The position numbers and the translations under genes were made by a program. A DNA stretch of 39,944 nt from Burkholderiaceae bacterium. GTDB taxonomy: Bacteria; Pseudomonadota; Gammaproteobacteria; Burkholderiales; Burkholderiaceae_D. Under the pieces are notes generated by a model. The model was not told where the DNA came from. It saw only the letters and a list, made by a program, of their open reading frames with translations, and ran no database searches. Location of the stretch: the NCBI GenBank assembly GCA_023653025.1, contig JAMNXS010000021.1, positions 1-39,944 on the forward strand. Direction: 5' to 3'. Shown here piece after piece: positions 26,241 through 34,195 of this stretch; the first letter of the stretch is position 1, and each line of letters opens with the position of its first letter.

Positions 26241-26659
26241 CGGGAAGCGGGCGCGGCTTGGGTCGCGAACACCAGCTTCGGCAGACCGGCGAGGCGCGCG
26301 GCCTCCATCACATTCACGACCGACTGGTGCGAGGCCATGGCGTCGGCACGGATCTCGACGACGCAATCCGGGTTGGTGCCGGCCGCATCTTTCAGGGCCA
26401 GCGCCAGCGCAGCCGGGTCGCGCGCCTCGATGCGGCGGTTGTCGACCGCGAAGCGGCCGTCGGCGTCGACCGCGACGGCCACCGACGCGGGCAGCGCCGA
26501 CTGCCGCTCGCCGGCGGTGGGCAGGCTCACCTGCAGCGCGCTGAAGCGGCTGAAGGTGGTGCTGACCATCAGGAAAATCAGGATCACGAGCAGCACGTCG
26601 ATGAACGCGATCAGGTTCACCTCGGGCCGGTCGCGGTGGCGCTCGCTGCGAAAGCGCAT
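26237..26659 (-). CDS. exbD: ExbD/TolR family biopolymer transport protein
   Basis: A 140-residue protein with one membrane helix near the start (EVNLIAFIDVLLVILIFLMV); the aspartate in this helix (FID) is the proton-carrying residue of the family. The periplasmic C-terminal part (VEIRADAMASHQSVVNVMEAARLAGL) is typical. The start at ATG 26659 is one base from the exbB stop. It forms the motor complex with ExbB; position next to lpxK rather than tonB or tol genes is usual in betaproteobacteria and leaves its partner unclear. Confidence 0.93.
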   Translation of the reverse strand: MRFRSERHRDRPEVNLIAFIDVLLVILIFLMVSTTFSRFSALQVSLPTAGERQSALPASVAVAVDADGRFAVDNRRIEARDPAALALALKDAAGTNPDCVVEIRADAMASHQSVVNVMEAARLAGLPKLVFATQAAPASR

Positions 26660-26660
26660 C

Positions 26661-27260
26661 TCAGCGGCCCGCCATGCGGTCGACGAACTGCAGCGCCTGC
26701 TGCTCCATATCGAGCACGAGACTGTCGACCTGCGCATGGAAATGGCGGTGGAACAGCAACGCCGGCATCGCGACGGCCAGGCCAAAAGCGGTGTTGTACA
26801 AGGCCACCGAGATGCCGTGCGCCACCTTCAGCGGGTCGGCGCCCGTGATCTCCTGCGCGCCAAACAGCTCGATCATGCCGACCACAGTGCCGAACAGGCC
26901 GAGCAGCGGCGCCAGCGTGGCCACCGTACCCAGCGCGGTCAGGTAACGCTCGAGCGCGTGCGCTGCCGCGCGTCCGGCTTCCTCGATGGCATCGCGCATG
27001 GCCTCGCGCGGCGTGCCCAGGTTGCGCATGCCGGCCGCCAGCACGCGGCCCAGCGGCGAGTTCTGCTCGAGTTGTGCGATGACTTCGTCGCTGACCGGGC
27101 CCTGGCGCGCCACGTCGAGCGCTTCGGCGAGCAGGGTCGGCGGCGCGATGCGGGCAGGCCGCAAGTACAATAGCCGCTCGACGATGATCGTGACGGCGAC
27201 GACAGAGGCGGCCAGCAGGAACCAGATCGGCCAGCCTGCCGCTTGAATCAATGCAAACAC
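26661..27260 (-). CDS. exbB: MotA/TolQ/ExbB family proton channel protein
   Basis: A 199-residue inner-membrane protein with three helices: residues 8-27, then LGTVATLAPLLGLFGTVVGMIELF (about 110-133) and ISVALYNTAFGLAVAMPALLF. The second and third helices carry the family signature that surrounds the ExbD helix. It is the first gene of exbB-exbD-lpxK-Trm112-kdsB and lies divergent from xseA across 376 bases, where its promoter should be. Confidence 0.93.
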   Translation of the reverse strand: MFALIQAAGWPIWFLLAASVVAVTIIVERLLYLRPARIAPPTLLAEALDVARQGPVSDEVIAQLEQNSPLGRVLAAGMRNLGTPREAMRDAIEEAGRAAAHALERYLTALGTVATLAPLLGLFGTVVGMIELFGAQEITGADPLKVAHGISVALYNTAFGLAVAMPALLFHRHFHAQVDSLVLDMEQQALQFVDRMAGR

Positions 27261-27636
27261 GCGCTTGCTCCGGGGTCATGAAATGGCAGCCTGCGACTGT
27301 ATCCGCTTCATCTTCTGCGAGCAAGGCAAGGCAGGGTCGGGGCGGCAATGATGCACGATTGACCAAACGCAGAGCCGTTGACCGGACAGTCACCCCGGTT
27401 TGTCCACCTTCGCTGTGGATAACTTTGTGGGAAAGCCGCCACGCGCGTCGAAAAGTCCTTGATTTCTAAGCATTTTCCGCAATTGCCTCAGAATCGGGCA
27501 GGAAAGATTTCCGCTTTAAAATCAATCACTTAAGAACTATTTTTTTGCCGTACGCGCCGATGTCGATCGCATTATTCCCTCATGGTAACTTTGTGGAAAG
27601 CCTGACAGATTCGCCGCAGAAAGCTTGGGAACGCAG
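27261..27636. promoter_or_regulatory. Divergent exbB/xseA control region with repeated motif
   Basis: No gene was found in these 376 bases. The stretch from 27460 to 27600 is strongly AT-rich. A direct repeat of about 17 bases, TAACTTTGTGG(G)AAAGCC, occurs at 27420-27437 and 27586-27602. The first copy overlaps TGTGGATAA at 27414-27422, an exact match to a DnaA box on the opposite strand. No fully convincing -35/-10 pair was placed for either gene. Confidence 0.5.
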
Positions 27637-28986
27637 ATGATCCTCGACAAACCCAGTGCGGAAATACTAACGGTATCGCAACTCAATCAGGCGGTCGCCC
27701 GGCTGCTCGAGCGCAGCTTTCCGCTGACCTGGATTGCCGGCGAAATCTCGAATTTCACGCGCGCCGCCTCCGGCCACTGGTACTTCACGCTCAAGGACGC
27801 CAATGCGCAGGTGCGGGGGGTGATGTTTCGCAGCCGCGCCCAGTCCGTCGATTTTGCCCCGCGCGAGGGAGACAAGGTCGAGGTGCGGGCCACGGTGGGG
27901 CTGTACGCGGCGCGCGGCGACTTCCAGCTGAATGTCGAGGCGATGCGCAAGGCCGGCATCGGCAACCTGTTCGAGGCATTCCTGCGATTGAAGGCTCGGC
28001 TGGAGGCTGAGGGGCTGTTCGATCCGGCCCGCAAGCGCACCCTGCCCGTGTTCCCGCGCACGGTGGGACTCGTGACCAGCCCGCAGGCGGCCGCGCTGCG
28101 CGACCTGATCACCGCCTTCCGGCGCCGCGCGCCGCATGTGCAGCTGATTCTCTACCCGGCTGCCGTGCAGGGCGAGGGATCAGCCGAGCGGATTGCTGAC
28201 GCGATCGGCACCGCATCACGCCGGGCCGAATGCGACGTTCTGATCGTCGGCCGCGGCGGCGGCAGCATGGAAGATCTGTGGTCGTTCAACGATGAAAAAG
28301 TCGCGCGCGCCATTGCCTGCTGCCGCATGCCGGTCATTTCCGGCGTCGGGCACGAGACCGATTTCACGATCGCCGACTTCGTCGCCGACCTGCGCGCGCC
28401 GACGCCGACAGCGGCCGCGGAACTGGCGGCGACGCCGACGGCCGACTGGCTGGCGCGGGTCGCGCAGCATGGGCAGGATCTGGGCGACGCGCTCGGCCGG
28501 CAACTCGACGACCTCGCGCAGTCCCTCGACTGGCTGGCCTCCCGGCTGCACAGCCCGGCCGCTGCCTTGAGGCAGCAGCGCATGCGGCTGGACGGGCTGC
28601 AGCGGCGCTTGCAGCATGCGACCGCCGTGCCGCTGGCGACCGCGCGTCATGCGCTCGAGCGTCAGCGCGAGCGCCTGCGGCACGCGCTGCCCGATCCGCG
28701 CGTGAGCCGGGCGCGGATCGATGCCTGCGCGGCGAGGCTCGGCACCGCCTTCGACAACCGCCGCACCGAGCTCGGACATCGGCAGGCCGCGCTGCGCGCC
28801 CAGTTGGAATTGCTGGCGCCGCAGCGCACGCTCGAGCGCGGCTATGCGATTTTGCAGGACGGCGACGGCAACGTGATACGCGACACCGAGCGGCTGCATC
28901 CGCCGCAGCAGTTGACCGTGACCGTGGCCGGCGGCCGGGCGCGGATCCGCGTCGATGCGGTCGAGTCCCTGCCGGGCCTCGACTGA
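27637..28986 (+). CDS. xseA: Exodeoxyribonuclease VII large subunit
   Basis: A 449-residue nuclease subunit that degrades single-stranded DNA with XseB. The N-terminal OB-fold domain ([30 protein letters not shown]) binds DNA. The catalytic core includes [33 protein letters not shown] and [30 protein letters not shown], and a coiled-coil region and C-terminal segment [16 protein letters not shown] complete it. ATG 27637 is chosen over TTG 27625 four codons upstream. xseB is not adjacent. sodB follows after 117 bases. Confidence 0.95.
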   Translation: MILDKPSAEILTVSQLNQAVARLLERSFPLTWIAGEISNFTRAASGHWYFTLKDANAQVRGVMFRSRAQSVDFAPREGDKVEVRATVGLYAARGDFQLNVEAMRKAGIGNLFEAFLRLKARLEAEGLFDPARKRTLPVFPRTVGLVTSPQAAALRDLITAFRRRAPHVQLILYPAAVQGEGSAERIADAIGTASRRAECDVLIVGRGGGSMEDLWSFNDEKVARAIACCRMPVISGVGHETDFTIADFVADLRAPTPTAAAELAATPTADWLARVAQHGQDLGDALGRQLDDLAQSLDWLASRLHSPAAALRQQRMRLDGLQRRLQHATAVPLATARHALERQRERLRHALPDPRVSRARIDACAARLGTAFDNRRTELGHRQAALRAQLELLAPQRTLERGYAILQDGDGNVIRDTERLHPPQQLTVTVAGGRARIRVDAVESLPGLD

Positions 28987-29103
28987 GCGCCTTTGCCACC
29001 GACGGGCGGAGCAAGGAAGCGATAACACCCTTACAATGCCGGCTGGGCAAAGACACCCGCAGTCCATCTCAACAGACCCCAGCAAAACGGAAAGGAAGAA
29101 CGC

Positions 29104-29682
29104 ATGGAACATACGCTGCCCCCGCTGCCCTACCCGATGGACGGCCTCGCGCCGCACATCTCCAAAGAGACGCTCGAATATCACTACGGCAAGCACCATC
29201 AGGCTTACGTCACCAACCTGAACAACCTGATCAAGGGCACGCCGCACGAGAGCCAGTCGCTCGAGGAGATCGTCAAGAGTTCGAGCGGCGGCGTGTTCAA
29301 CAACGCGGCGCAGGTCTGGAACCACACGTTCTACTGGAACGGCATGAAGCCCAACGGCGGCGGTGCGCCGGCCGGCGCGCTGGCTGACGCGATCAATACG
29401 AAATGGGGCTCGTTCGACAAGTTCAAGGAAGAGTTCACCAAATCCTGCGTCGGCAACTTCGGCTCCGGCTGGACATGGCTGGTCAGGAAAGGCGACGGCA
29501 GCGTCGACATCGTCAACACCTCGAACGCCGGCACGCCGCTGACCGGCAGCGACACCCCGCTGCTGACCTGCGACGTCTGGGAGCACGCGTATTACGTCGA
29601 CACCCGCAACGCGCGCCCGAAGTATGTCGAGAACTGGTGGAATCTCGTGAACTGGGATTTCGTGGCAAAGAATTTCGGCTAA
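29104..29682 (+). CDS. sodB: Iron superoxide dismutase
   Basis: A 192-residue cytoplasmic dismutase. Metal ligands are His27, His74, Asp157 and His161 ([19 protein letters not shown]). Gln70 in [10 protein letters not shown] and the AGTPLT stretch mark the iron form rather than the manganese form. GGAAAGGAAG lies just before the start. It is followed by a terminator. The next genes handle sulfide; a shared role in redox stress is possible but not shown. Confidence 0.96.
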   Translation: MEHTLPPLPYPMDGLAPHISKETLEYHYGKHHQAYVTNLNNLIKGTPHESQSLEEIVKSSSGGVFNNAAQVWNHTFYWNGMKPNGGGAPAGALADAINTKWGSFDKFKEEFTKSCVGNFGSGWTWLVRKGDGSVDIVNTSNAGTPLTGSDTPLLTCDVWEHAYYVDTRNARPKYVENWWNLVNWDFVAKNFG

Positions 29683-29702
29683 GCCGGTTCGCCCGAAAGA
29701 CC

Positions 29703-29735
29703 AACCCCGGCAGGGTGACCTGGCCGGGGTTTTTG
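29703..29735 (+). terminator. Intrinsic terminator after sodB
   Basis: AACCCCGG and CCGGGGTT pair around an inner CAGG/CCTG stem, followed by a T-rich tail. It lies 20 bases after the sodB stop and shortly before the end of the convergent metallo-beta-lactamase gene. Confidence 0.87.
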
Positions 29736-29758
29736 TTTGTTGCAACCCGCCGCTCCCA

Positions 29759-30643
29759 TCACAAGGCGTTGACTGGAATCTTCAGGTACGCCACCCCGTT
29801 CTCGTCCTTCGGCGGCATCTCGCCGGCGCGGATGTTGACCTGCACCGACGGCAGGATCAGCACCGGCATCTCCAGCGTCGCGTCGCGCGCGGTGCGCATC
29901 GCGACGAACGCGTCCTCGCTCACCCCGTCGTGCACGTGAATGTTCTTCGCGCGCTGCTCGGCGACCGTGGTCTCGAAAACGACCGGCCGGTCGTTCGGCG
30001 GGTAATCGTGGCACATGAACAGACGGGTCTGCGGCGGCAGGGCGAGGATCTTCTTTACCGAGCGGTACAGGGTCCGGGCATCGCCGCCGGGGAAATCGCA
30101 ACGGGCCGTGCCGACGTCCGGCATGAACAGCGTGTCGCCGACGAACACCGCATCGCCGATCTGGTAGGCCACGCAGGCCGGCGTGTGCCCGGGCACGTAG
30201 ATCACGCGCCCGGTGAGGTCGCCGATGTGGAAGGTCTCGTCCTCCTGCATCAGGTGATCGAACTGCCGCCCATCCGTCGAAAATGCCCGCTCGAGGTTGA
30301 AGATGCCCTTGAATACCTGCTGCACGGCCGTGATGTGGTCGCCGATGGCGGTCTTGCCGCCCAGCGCCCGCTTCAGGTAGGGGGCGGCGGTGATGTGGTC
30401 CGCATGCGCATGCGTCTCGAGGATCCACTCGACCGACAGCCGCTTCTCCTTGACGAAGGCAATCACCTTGTCGGCCGAGTCGGTTCGGGTCCGTCCGGAC
30501 TTCGGATCGTAGTCGAGCACCGAGTCGATGATCGCTGCCGGCGATCCTTCCTTCTCGTACACGATGTAGGTCACGGTCCACGTGGCCGGATCGAAAATTC
30601 CATGCACCCGGGGCCGGGGGGCTGCAGCAGCAGTAGCAGTCAT
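29759..30643 (-). CDS. Persulfide dioxygenase-like MBL-fold protein (Blh/ETHE1 type)
   Basis: A 294-residue metallo-beta-lactamase-fold protein. It opens with GIFDPATWTVTYIVYEKEG and carries HAHADH (His78, His80, Asp82, His83), GHTPACVAYQIGDAVFVGDTLFMPDVGTARCDFPGG and a late CHDYPP; this set is typical of ETHE1/Blh-type non-heme iron persulfide dioxygenases, which oxidise glutathione persulfide to sulfite. ATG 30643 has AAGGAG upstream. The frame stays open for 728 more codons antisense to the SQR gene, which is an artefact. It is divergent from the SQR operon and its promoter lies in the inverted repeat at 30671-30723, about 30 bases before the start codon. Confidence 0.9.
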   Translation of the reverse strand: MTATAAAAPRPRVHGIFDPATWTVTYIVYEKEGSPAAIIDSVLDYDPKSGRTRTDSADKVIAFVKEKRLSVEWILETHAHADHITAAPYLKRALGGKTAIGDHITAVQQVFKGIFNLERAFSTDGRQFDHLMQEDETFHIGDLTGRVIYVPGHTPACVAYQIGDAVFVGDTLFMPDVGTARCDFPGGDARTLYRSVKKILALPPQTRLFMCHDYPPNDRPVVFETTVAEQRAKNIHVHDGVSEDAFVAMRTARDATLEMPVLILPSVQVNIRAGEMPPKDENGVAYLKIPVNAL

Positions 30644-30670
30644 TGCGTATCTCCTTGCTGGGTCAATTAA

Positions 30671-30723
30671 CGTTGATACATTATATTGACTTATAATTTG
30701 TAAGTCAATATAATGTATCAACG
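30671..30723. promoter_or_regulatory. Perfect 23-bp inverted repeat with two opposed sigma-70 promoters
   Basis: The arms at 30671-30693 and 30701-30723 are exact reverse complements around a 7-base spacer. On the plus strand TTGACT (30686-30691) and TATAAT (30709-30714) are 17 bases apart. By symmetry the minus strand has TTGACT (30708-30703) and TATAAT (30685-30680), also 17 bases apart. Thus one element provides near-perfect promoters in both directions, toward the SQR operon and toward the persulfide dioxygenase gene. A repressor bound to it would block both. An ArsR-type sulfide sensor of the BigR/SqrR kind, whose known sites are AT-rich and overlap promoter -10 regions, is the natural candidate, but none is encoded in this window. 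Confidence 0.88.
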
Positions 30724-30829
30724 CGCTCGACCCGGCGCATCCGACCCGACGGCATAGCCAGAGATCCGCCAGCCGGGATCTGCCAACCGACATCAGCGAT
30801 TCCGGATTTACCTCACAGGAGGACAGTTC

Positions 30830-32434
30830 ATGGCCGTCAGCCCTACCCGCCACACCGACCACTTCGCCAGCGCGCCGCAGATCAGTCCGGCCGATGTCGC
30901 GCACATCGCCGCCCTCGGTTACCGCACCCTGATCAACAACCGCCCTGATGGCGAGGGCGGTATCGAGCAGCCGACCAGCGCCGAGATCGAAGCCGCAGCG
31001 GCAGCCGCGGGCTTGCGCTATGCGTATCTGCCGGTGGTCAGTGGCCAGATCACCGAACCGCAGGCGCGACGCTTCGCCGAACTGCTGGCGACGTCGCCGA
31101 AACCGGTGCTGGCTTTCTGCCGCAGCGGCGCGCGCTCGCAGAACCTGTTCCGCATGGCCAGCGGGCGTGGCAGCGCGCCGGCCGCTGCGCCCGCCTCCGC
31201 CGGCGCCTGCCAGTGGGGCGACAGTCATGACATCGTGATCGTCGGCGGCGGCAGCGCCGGCATCGGGCTGGCGGCAAGCCTGAAGAAGCGCCAGCCCAAC
31301 CTGCAGATCGCGATCATCGAACCCGCCGACAAGCACTACTACCAGCCCGCTTGGACGCTGGTCGGCGCCGGCGAATTCGAGGCGGCCGACAGCGTGCGCG
31401 AGATGGCCGCCGTGATGCCGGCAGGCGTCACCTGGATCAAGGCGGCCGCGACCGGCTTCGATCCGGAAAAGCGGCAAGTGCTGATCGACCGCGGCAATCC
31501 GGTCAGCTATCAGTACCTCGTGGTCGCGCCGGGCCTGAAGCTGGACTGGGAGGCCATTCCCGGGCTCGTCGAAACGCTCGGCAAGAACGGTGTCACCTCG
31601 AACTACCGCTACGACCTCGCGCCCTATACGTGGTCGCTGGTGCGCTCGATGAAGCCGGGCAAGGCGATCTTTACGCAGCCGCCGATGCCGATCAAATGCG
31701 CGGGCGCGCCGCAGAAGGCGATGTACCTGTCCTGCTCCGAGTGGGAGAAGCTGGGCGTGCTGAAAAACATCGACGTCCGCTTCCACAATGCCGGCGCGGT
31801 GCTGTTCGGCGTCCCCGACTTCGTGCCGCCGCTGATGGCCTACGTGAAGCGCTACGGTGCGGGCCTGCATTTCAACTCGCGCCTGGTAGCCATCGACGGG
31901 CCGGCGAAGCGGGCCTGGTTCGAAGAAAAAGATGCCGACGGCCAGGTGCGGCAGGTCGAGCAGGCCTTCGACATGATCCACGTCGTGCCGCCGCAGACCG
32001 CACCCGATGTCGTGCGCGAGAGCGTTCTGGCCAACGCCGACGGCTGGGTCGACGTCAACCAGCTTACGCTGCAGCACGTCCGCTACCCGAATGTGTTCAG
32101 CCTCGGCGACGCCTGTTCGTCGCCGAACGCGAAGACTGCGGCGGCCGCGCGCAAGCAGATCGTGGTGGTGGCCGAGAACCTGCTCGCGCTGCGCGCCGGA
32201 CGCGAACTCCCGACCCGCTATGACGGCTACGGCTCCTGCCCGCTCACGGTGGAAAAAGGCAAAATCGTGCTGGCCGAGTTCGGGTTCGGCGGCAAGCTTC
32301 TGCCCACCTTCCCGCTCGATCCCACCGTGGCGCGCCGATCGGCGTGGCTTCTGAAAAAGGACCTGCTGCCTGCGATCTACTGGAACGCGATGCTCAAGGG
32401 CCGCGAGTGGCTCGCCCGCCCGCTGGGGAGCTGA
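30830..32434 (+). CDS. DUF442 phosphatase-like domain fused to sulfide:quinone oxidoreductase
   Basis: A 534-residue fusion. Residues 1-110 are a DUF442/TIGR01244 domain (related to dual-specificity phosphatases and used like a rhodanese) with active-site CRSGARS, Cys97 and Arg102. Residues 133-534 are a flavoprotein with FAD motif VIVGGGSAG (136-144). Cys290 in KCAGAP and Cys470 in DGYGSCPL match the two redox cysteines of human SQOR (KCAGAPQK and YDGYTSCPL), and GDACSSPNAKTAAAARKQ is also conserved. It should oxidise sulfide to a persulfide and reduce quinone at the inner membrane. GGAGGA precedes ATG 30830. The DUF442 domain may accept the sulfane sulfur; that is inference. Confidence 0.9.
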   Translation: MAVSPTRHTDHFASAPQISPADVAHIAALGYRTLINNRPDGEGGIEQPTSAEIEAAAAAAGLRYAYLPVVSGQITEPQARRFAELLATSPKPVLAFCRSGARSQNLFRMASGRGSAPAAAPASAGACQWGDSHDIVIVGGGSAGIGLAASLKKRQPNLQIAIIEPADKHYYQPAWTLVGAGEFEAADSVREMAAVMPAGVTWIKAAATGFDPEKRQVLIDRGNPVSYQYLVVAPGLKLDWEAIPGLVETLGKNGVTSNYRYDLAPYTWSLVRSMKPGKAIFTQPPMPIKCAGAPQKAMYLSCSEWEKLGVLKNIDVRFHNAGAVLFGVPDFVPPLMAYVKRYGAGLHFNSRLVAIDGPAKRAWFEEKDADGQVRQVEQAFDMIHVVPPQTAPDVVRESVLANADGWVDVNQLTLQHVRYPNVFSLGDACSSPNAKTAAAARKQIVVVAENLLALRAGRELPTRYDGYGSCPLTVEKGKIVLAEFGFGGKLLPTFPLDPTVARRSAWLLKKDLLPAIYWNAMLKGREWLARPLGS

Positions 32435-32437
32435 GGC

Positions 32438-34195
32438 ATGCACAAGCTTGTGTTGCTGCCCGACTGGCTCCGGCGCTACCAACGCCGGTGGATCAGCGGC
32501 GACCTCACGGCCGGCCTGATCGTCACCGTGATGCTGATCCCGCAAAGCCTCGCCTATGCGATGCTCGCCGGCCTGCCGCCGCAGGTCGGCCTGTATGCGA
32601 GTGTGCTGCCGCTGGTCGCGTATGCCATGTTCGGCACCAGCATGACGCTGGCCGTCGGTCCGGTCGCGGTGGCCTCGCTGATGACGGCCAGCGCACTGGC
32701 GCCGCTGGCAACCGCTGGCACGGCCGAGTACATCGCACTGGCGGTGCTGCTGGCGCTGCTGTCGGGCCTGATGTTGTTCGCCGCCGGCTTGCTGCGCATG
32801 GGCTTCCTCGCCTATTTTCTCAGCCATCCCGTCATCAGCGGGTTCATCTCCGGTTCAGCGGTACTGATCGCCATCGGCCAGCTGAAATCGCTGCTGGGCG
32901 TGCCGCTGCCGTCGGGCAGCATCGTCGATACCCTCGCCGCGCTGCTCGCATCCATCGACCGGATCAATCCCGTGACTGCCATGATCGGCGGCGCCGCGAT
33001 CGCCTTCCTGCTGTTCGCGCGGCGACGCCTCGCGCCGCTGCTCGAGACGCTCGGGTTGCCGTCGAAGCAGGCGCAGATGATGTCCCGGCTGGCGCCGATG
33101 GCGGCGGTCATCGCGGCCACCGTCGCCGTCGCACAGACCGGCGTGGACCGCACGGCCGGCGTATCGGTCGTCGGCGCCGTGCCCTCGGGCCTGCCGGCGC
33201 TCGGGCTGCCGTCGCTGGGGTGGTCGCAGTTGAACGGACTGTGGCTGCCGGCGCTGCTGATCTCGCTGGTCGGCTTCGTCGAAAGTGTATCGGTGGCGCA
33301 ATCGCTGGCCCTCAAGCGCGGGGAGCGGATCCGTCCGGATCGCGAACTGCTGGGCATCGGCGCGGCCAACATCGCCAGCGCCGTCTCCGGCGGCTACCCA
33401 GTCACCGGCGGCTTCGCGCGTTCGGTCGTCAATTTTTCCGCCGGCGCGCACACGCCAGCTGCGGGCGTCGTGTCGGCCATGCTGATGACGATCGTGATCG
33501 CCGGCATGACAGGCTGGTTCGAATCGCTGCCGCATACGGTGCTGGCCGCGACCATCATCGTTGCGGTGACGGCGCTGATCGATATCGATACCCTCAGGCA
33601 GGCATGGCGCTACGACAAGGCCGATGCGCTGTCGCTGCTGCTGACCTTCGGCGGCGTGCTGCTGCTGGGCGTGGAGGAAGGCATCCTGCTCGGCGTGGCG
33701 CTGTCGCTGGCGGTGCTGGTCTGGCGCAGCAGCCATCCGCACATGGCCGTCGTCGGGCGCGTGCCGGGCACCGAGCACTTCCGCAACATCGACCGCCAGC
33801 AGGTCGAGACTCTACCCGGCCTGATCGCGCTGCGGATCGACGAGAGCCTGTATTTCGCGAACGCGCACATGCTGGAGGAAAAGGTCGAGAGCCTGCTCGC
33901 CAGCCACCCGGAGACTCGCGGTATACTGTTGATCATGTCGGCAGTCAACCAGCTCGATGCCACCGCACTGGGCGCCCTGACCGATCTCGAGAAGGACCTT
34001 GCGTCACGCAACATCTGCCTGCAATTTTCCGAAGTCAAGGGACCCGTACTTGACCGTCTGCGCCCCACACCCCTGGGTCAGCGCATGAAAGACCGGATCT
34101 TCCTCAGCACGCACCAGGCCTTTCTCGCATTCGCCGGCACCGACTCACCACCCAACGAACCCACCCGAGATACCCGATGGATTTCGACGCCCTGA
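32438..34195 (+). CDS. SulP family anion transporter with STAS domain
   Basis: A 585-residue inner-membrane transporter. The N-terminal ~430 residues form the SulP core with SGDLTAGLIVTVMLIPQSLAYAMLAGLPPQVGLYAS (20-55) and AASAVSGGYPVTGGFARSVVNFSAGA in the centre. A C-terminal STAS domain follows at about 450-560 (LIALRIDESLYFANAHMLEEKVESLL). The family moves sulfate, bicarbonate and related anions. It starts three bases after the SQR stop and overlaps cydA by 19 bases, so it is part of the same operon; in this setting the cargo may be sulfite or sulfate, but direction and substrate are inferred. Confidence 0.92.
   Translation: MHKLVLLPDWLRRYQRRWISGDLTAGLIVTVMLIPQSLAYAMLAGLPPQVGLYASVLPLVAYAMFGTSMTLAVGPVAVASLMTASALAPLATAGTAEYIALAVLLALLSGLMLFAAGLLRMGFLAYFLSHPVISGFISGSAVLIAIGQLKSLLGVPLPSGSIVDTLAALLASIDRINPVTAMIGGAAIAFLLFARRRLAPLLETLGLPSKQAQMMSRLAPMAAVIAATVAVAQTGVDRTAGVSVVGAVPSGLPALGLPSLGWSQLNGLWLPALLISLVGFVESVSVAQSLALKRGERIRPDRELLGIGAANIASAVSGGYPVTGGFARSVVNFSAGAHTPAAGVVSAMLMTIVIAGMTGWFESLPHTVLAATIIVAVTALIDIDTLRQAWRYDKADALSLLLTFGGVLLLGVEEGILLGVALSLAVLVWRSSHPHMAVVGRVPGTEHFRNIDRQQVETLPGLIALRIDESLYFANAHMLEEKVESLLASHPETRGILLIMSAVNQLDATALGALTDLEKDLASRNICLQFSEVKGPVLDRLRPTPLGQRMKDRIFLSTHQAFLAFAGTDSPPNEPTRDTRWISTP

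Noticed and set aside
27414-27422. The DnaA-box match as evidence for a replication origin
   Set aside because: A single box without dnaA, dnaN, gidA or a cluster of boxes is not enough; it is reported only as part of a possible control region.
30644-32827. A minus-strand open frame of 1022 codons continuing upstream of the persulfide dioxygenase gene
   Set aside because: The 728 extra codons lie antisense to the SQR and SulP genes, cross the palindromic promoter and have no family motifs. A good ribosome site precedes ATG 30643. Long antisense frames are common in DNA of this GC content.
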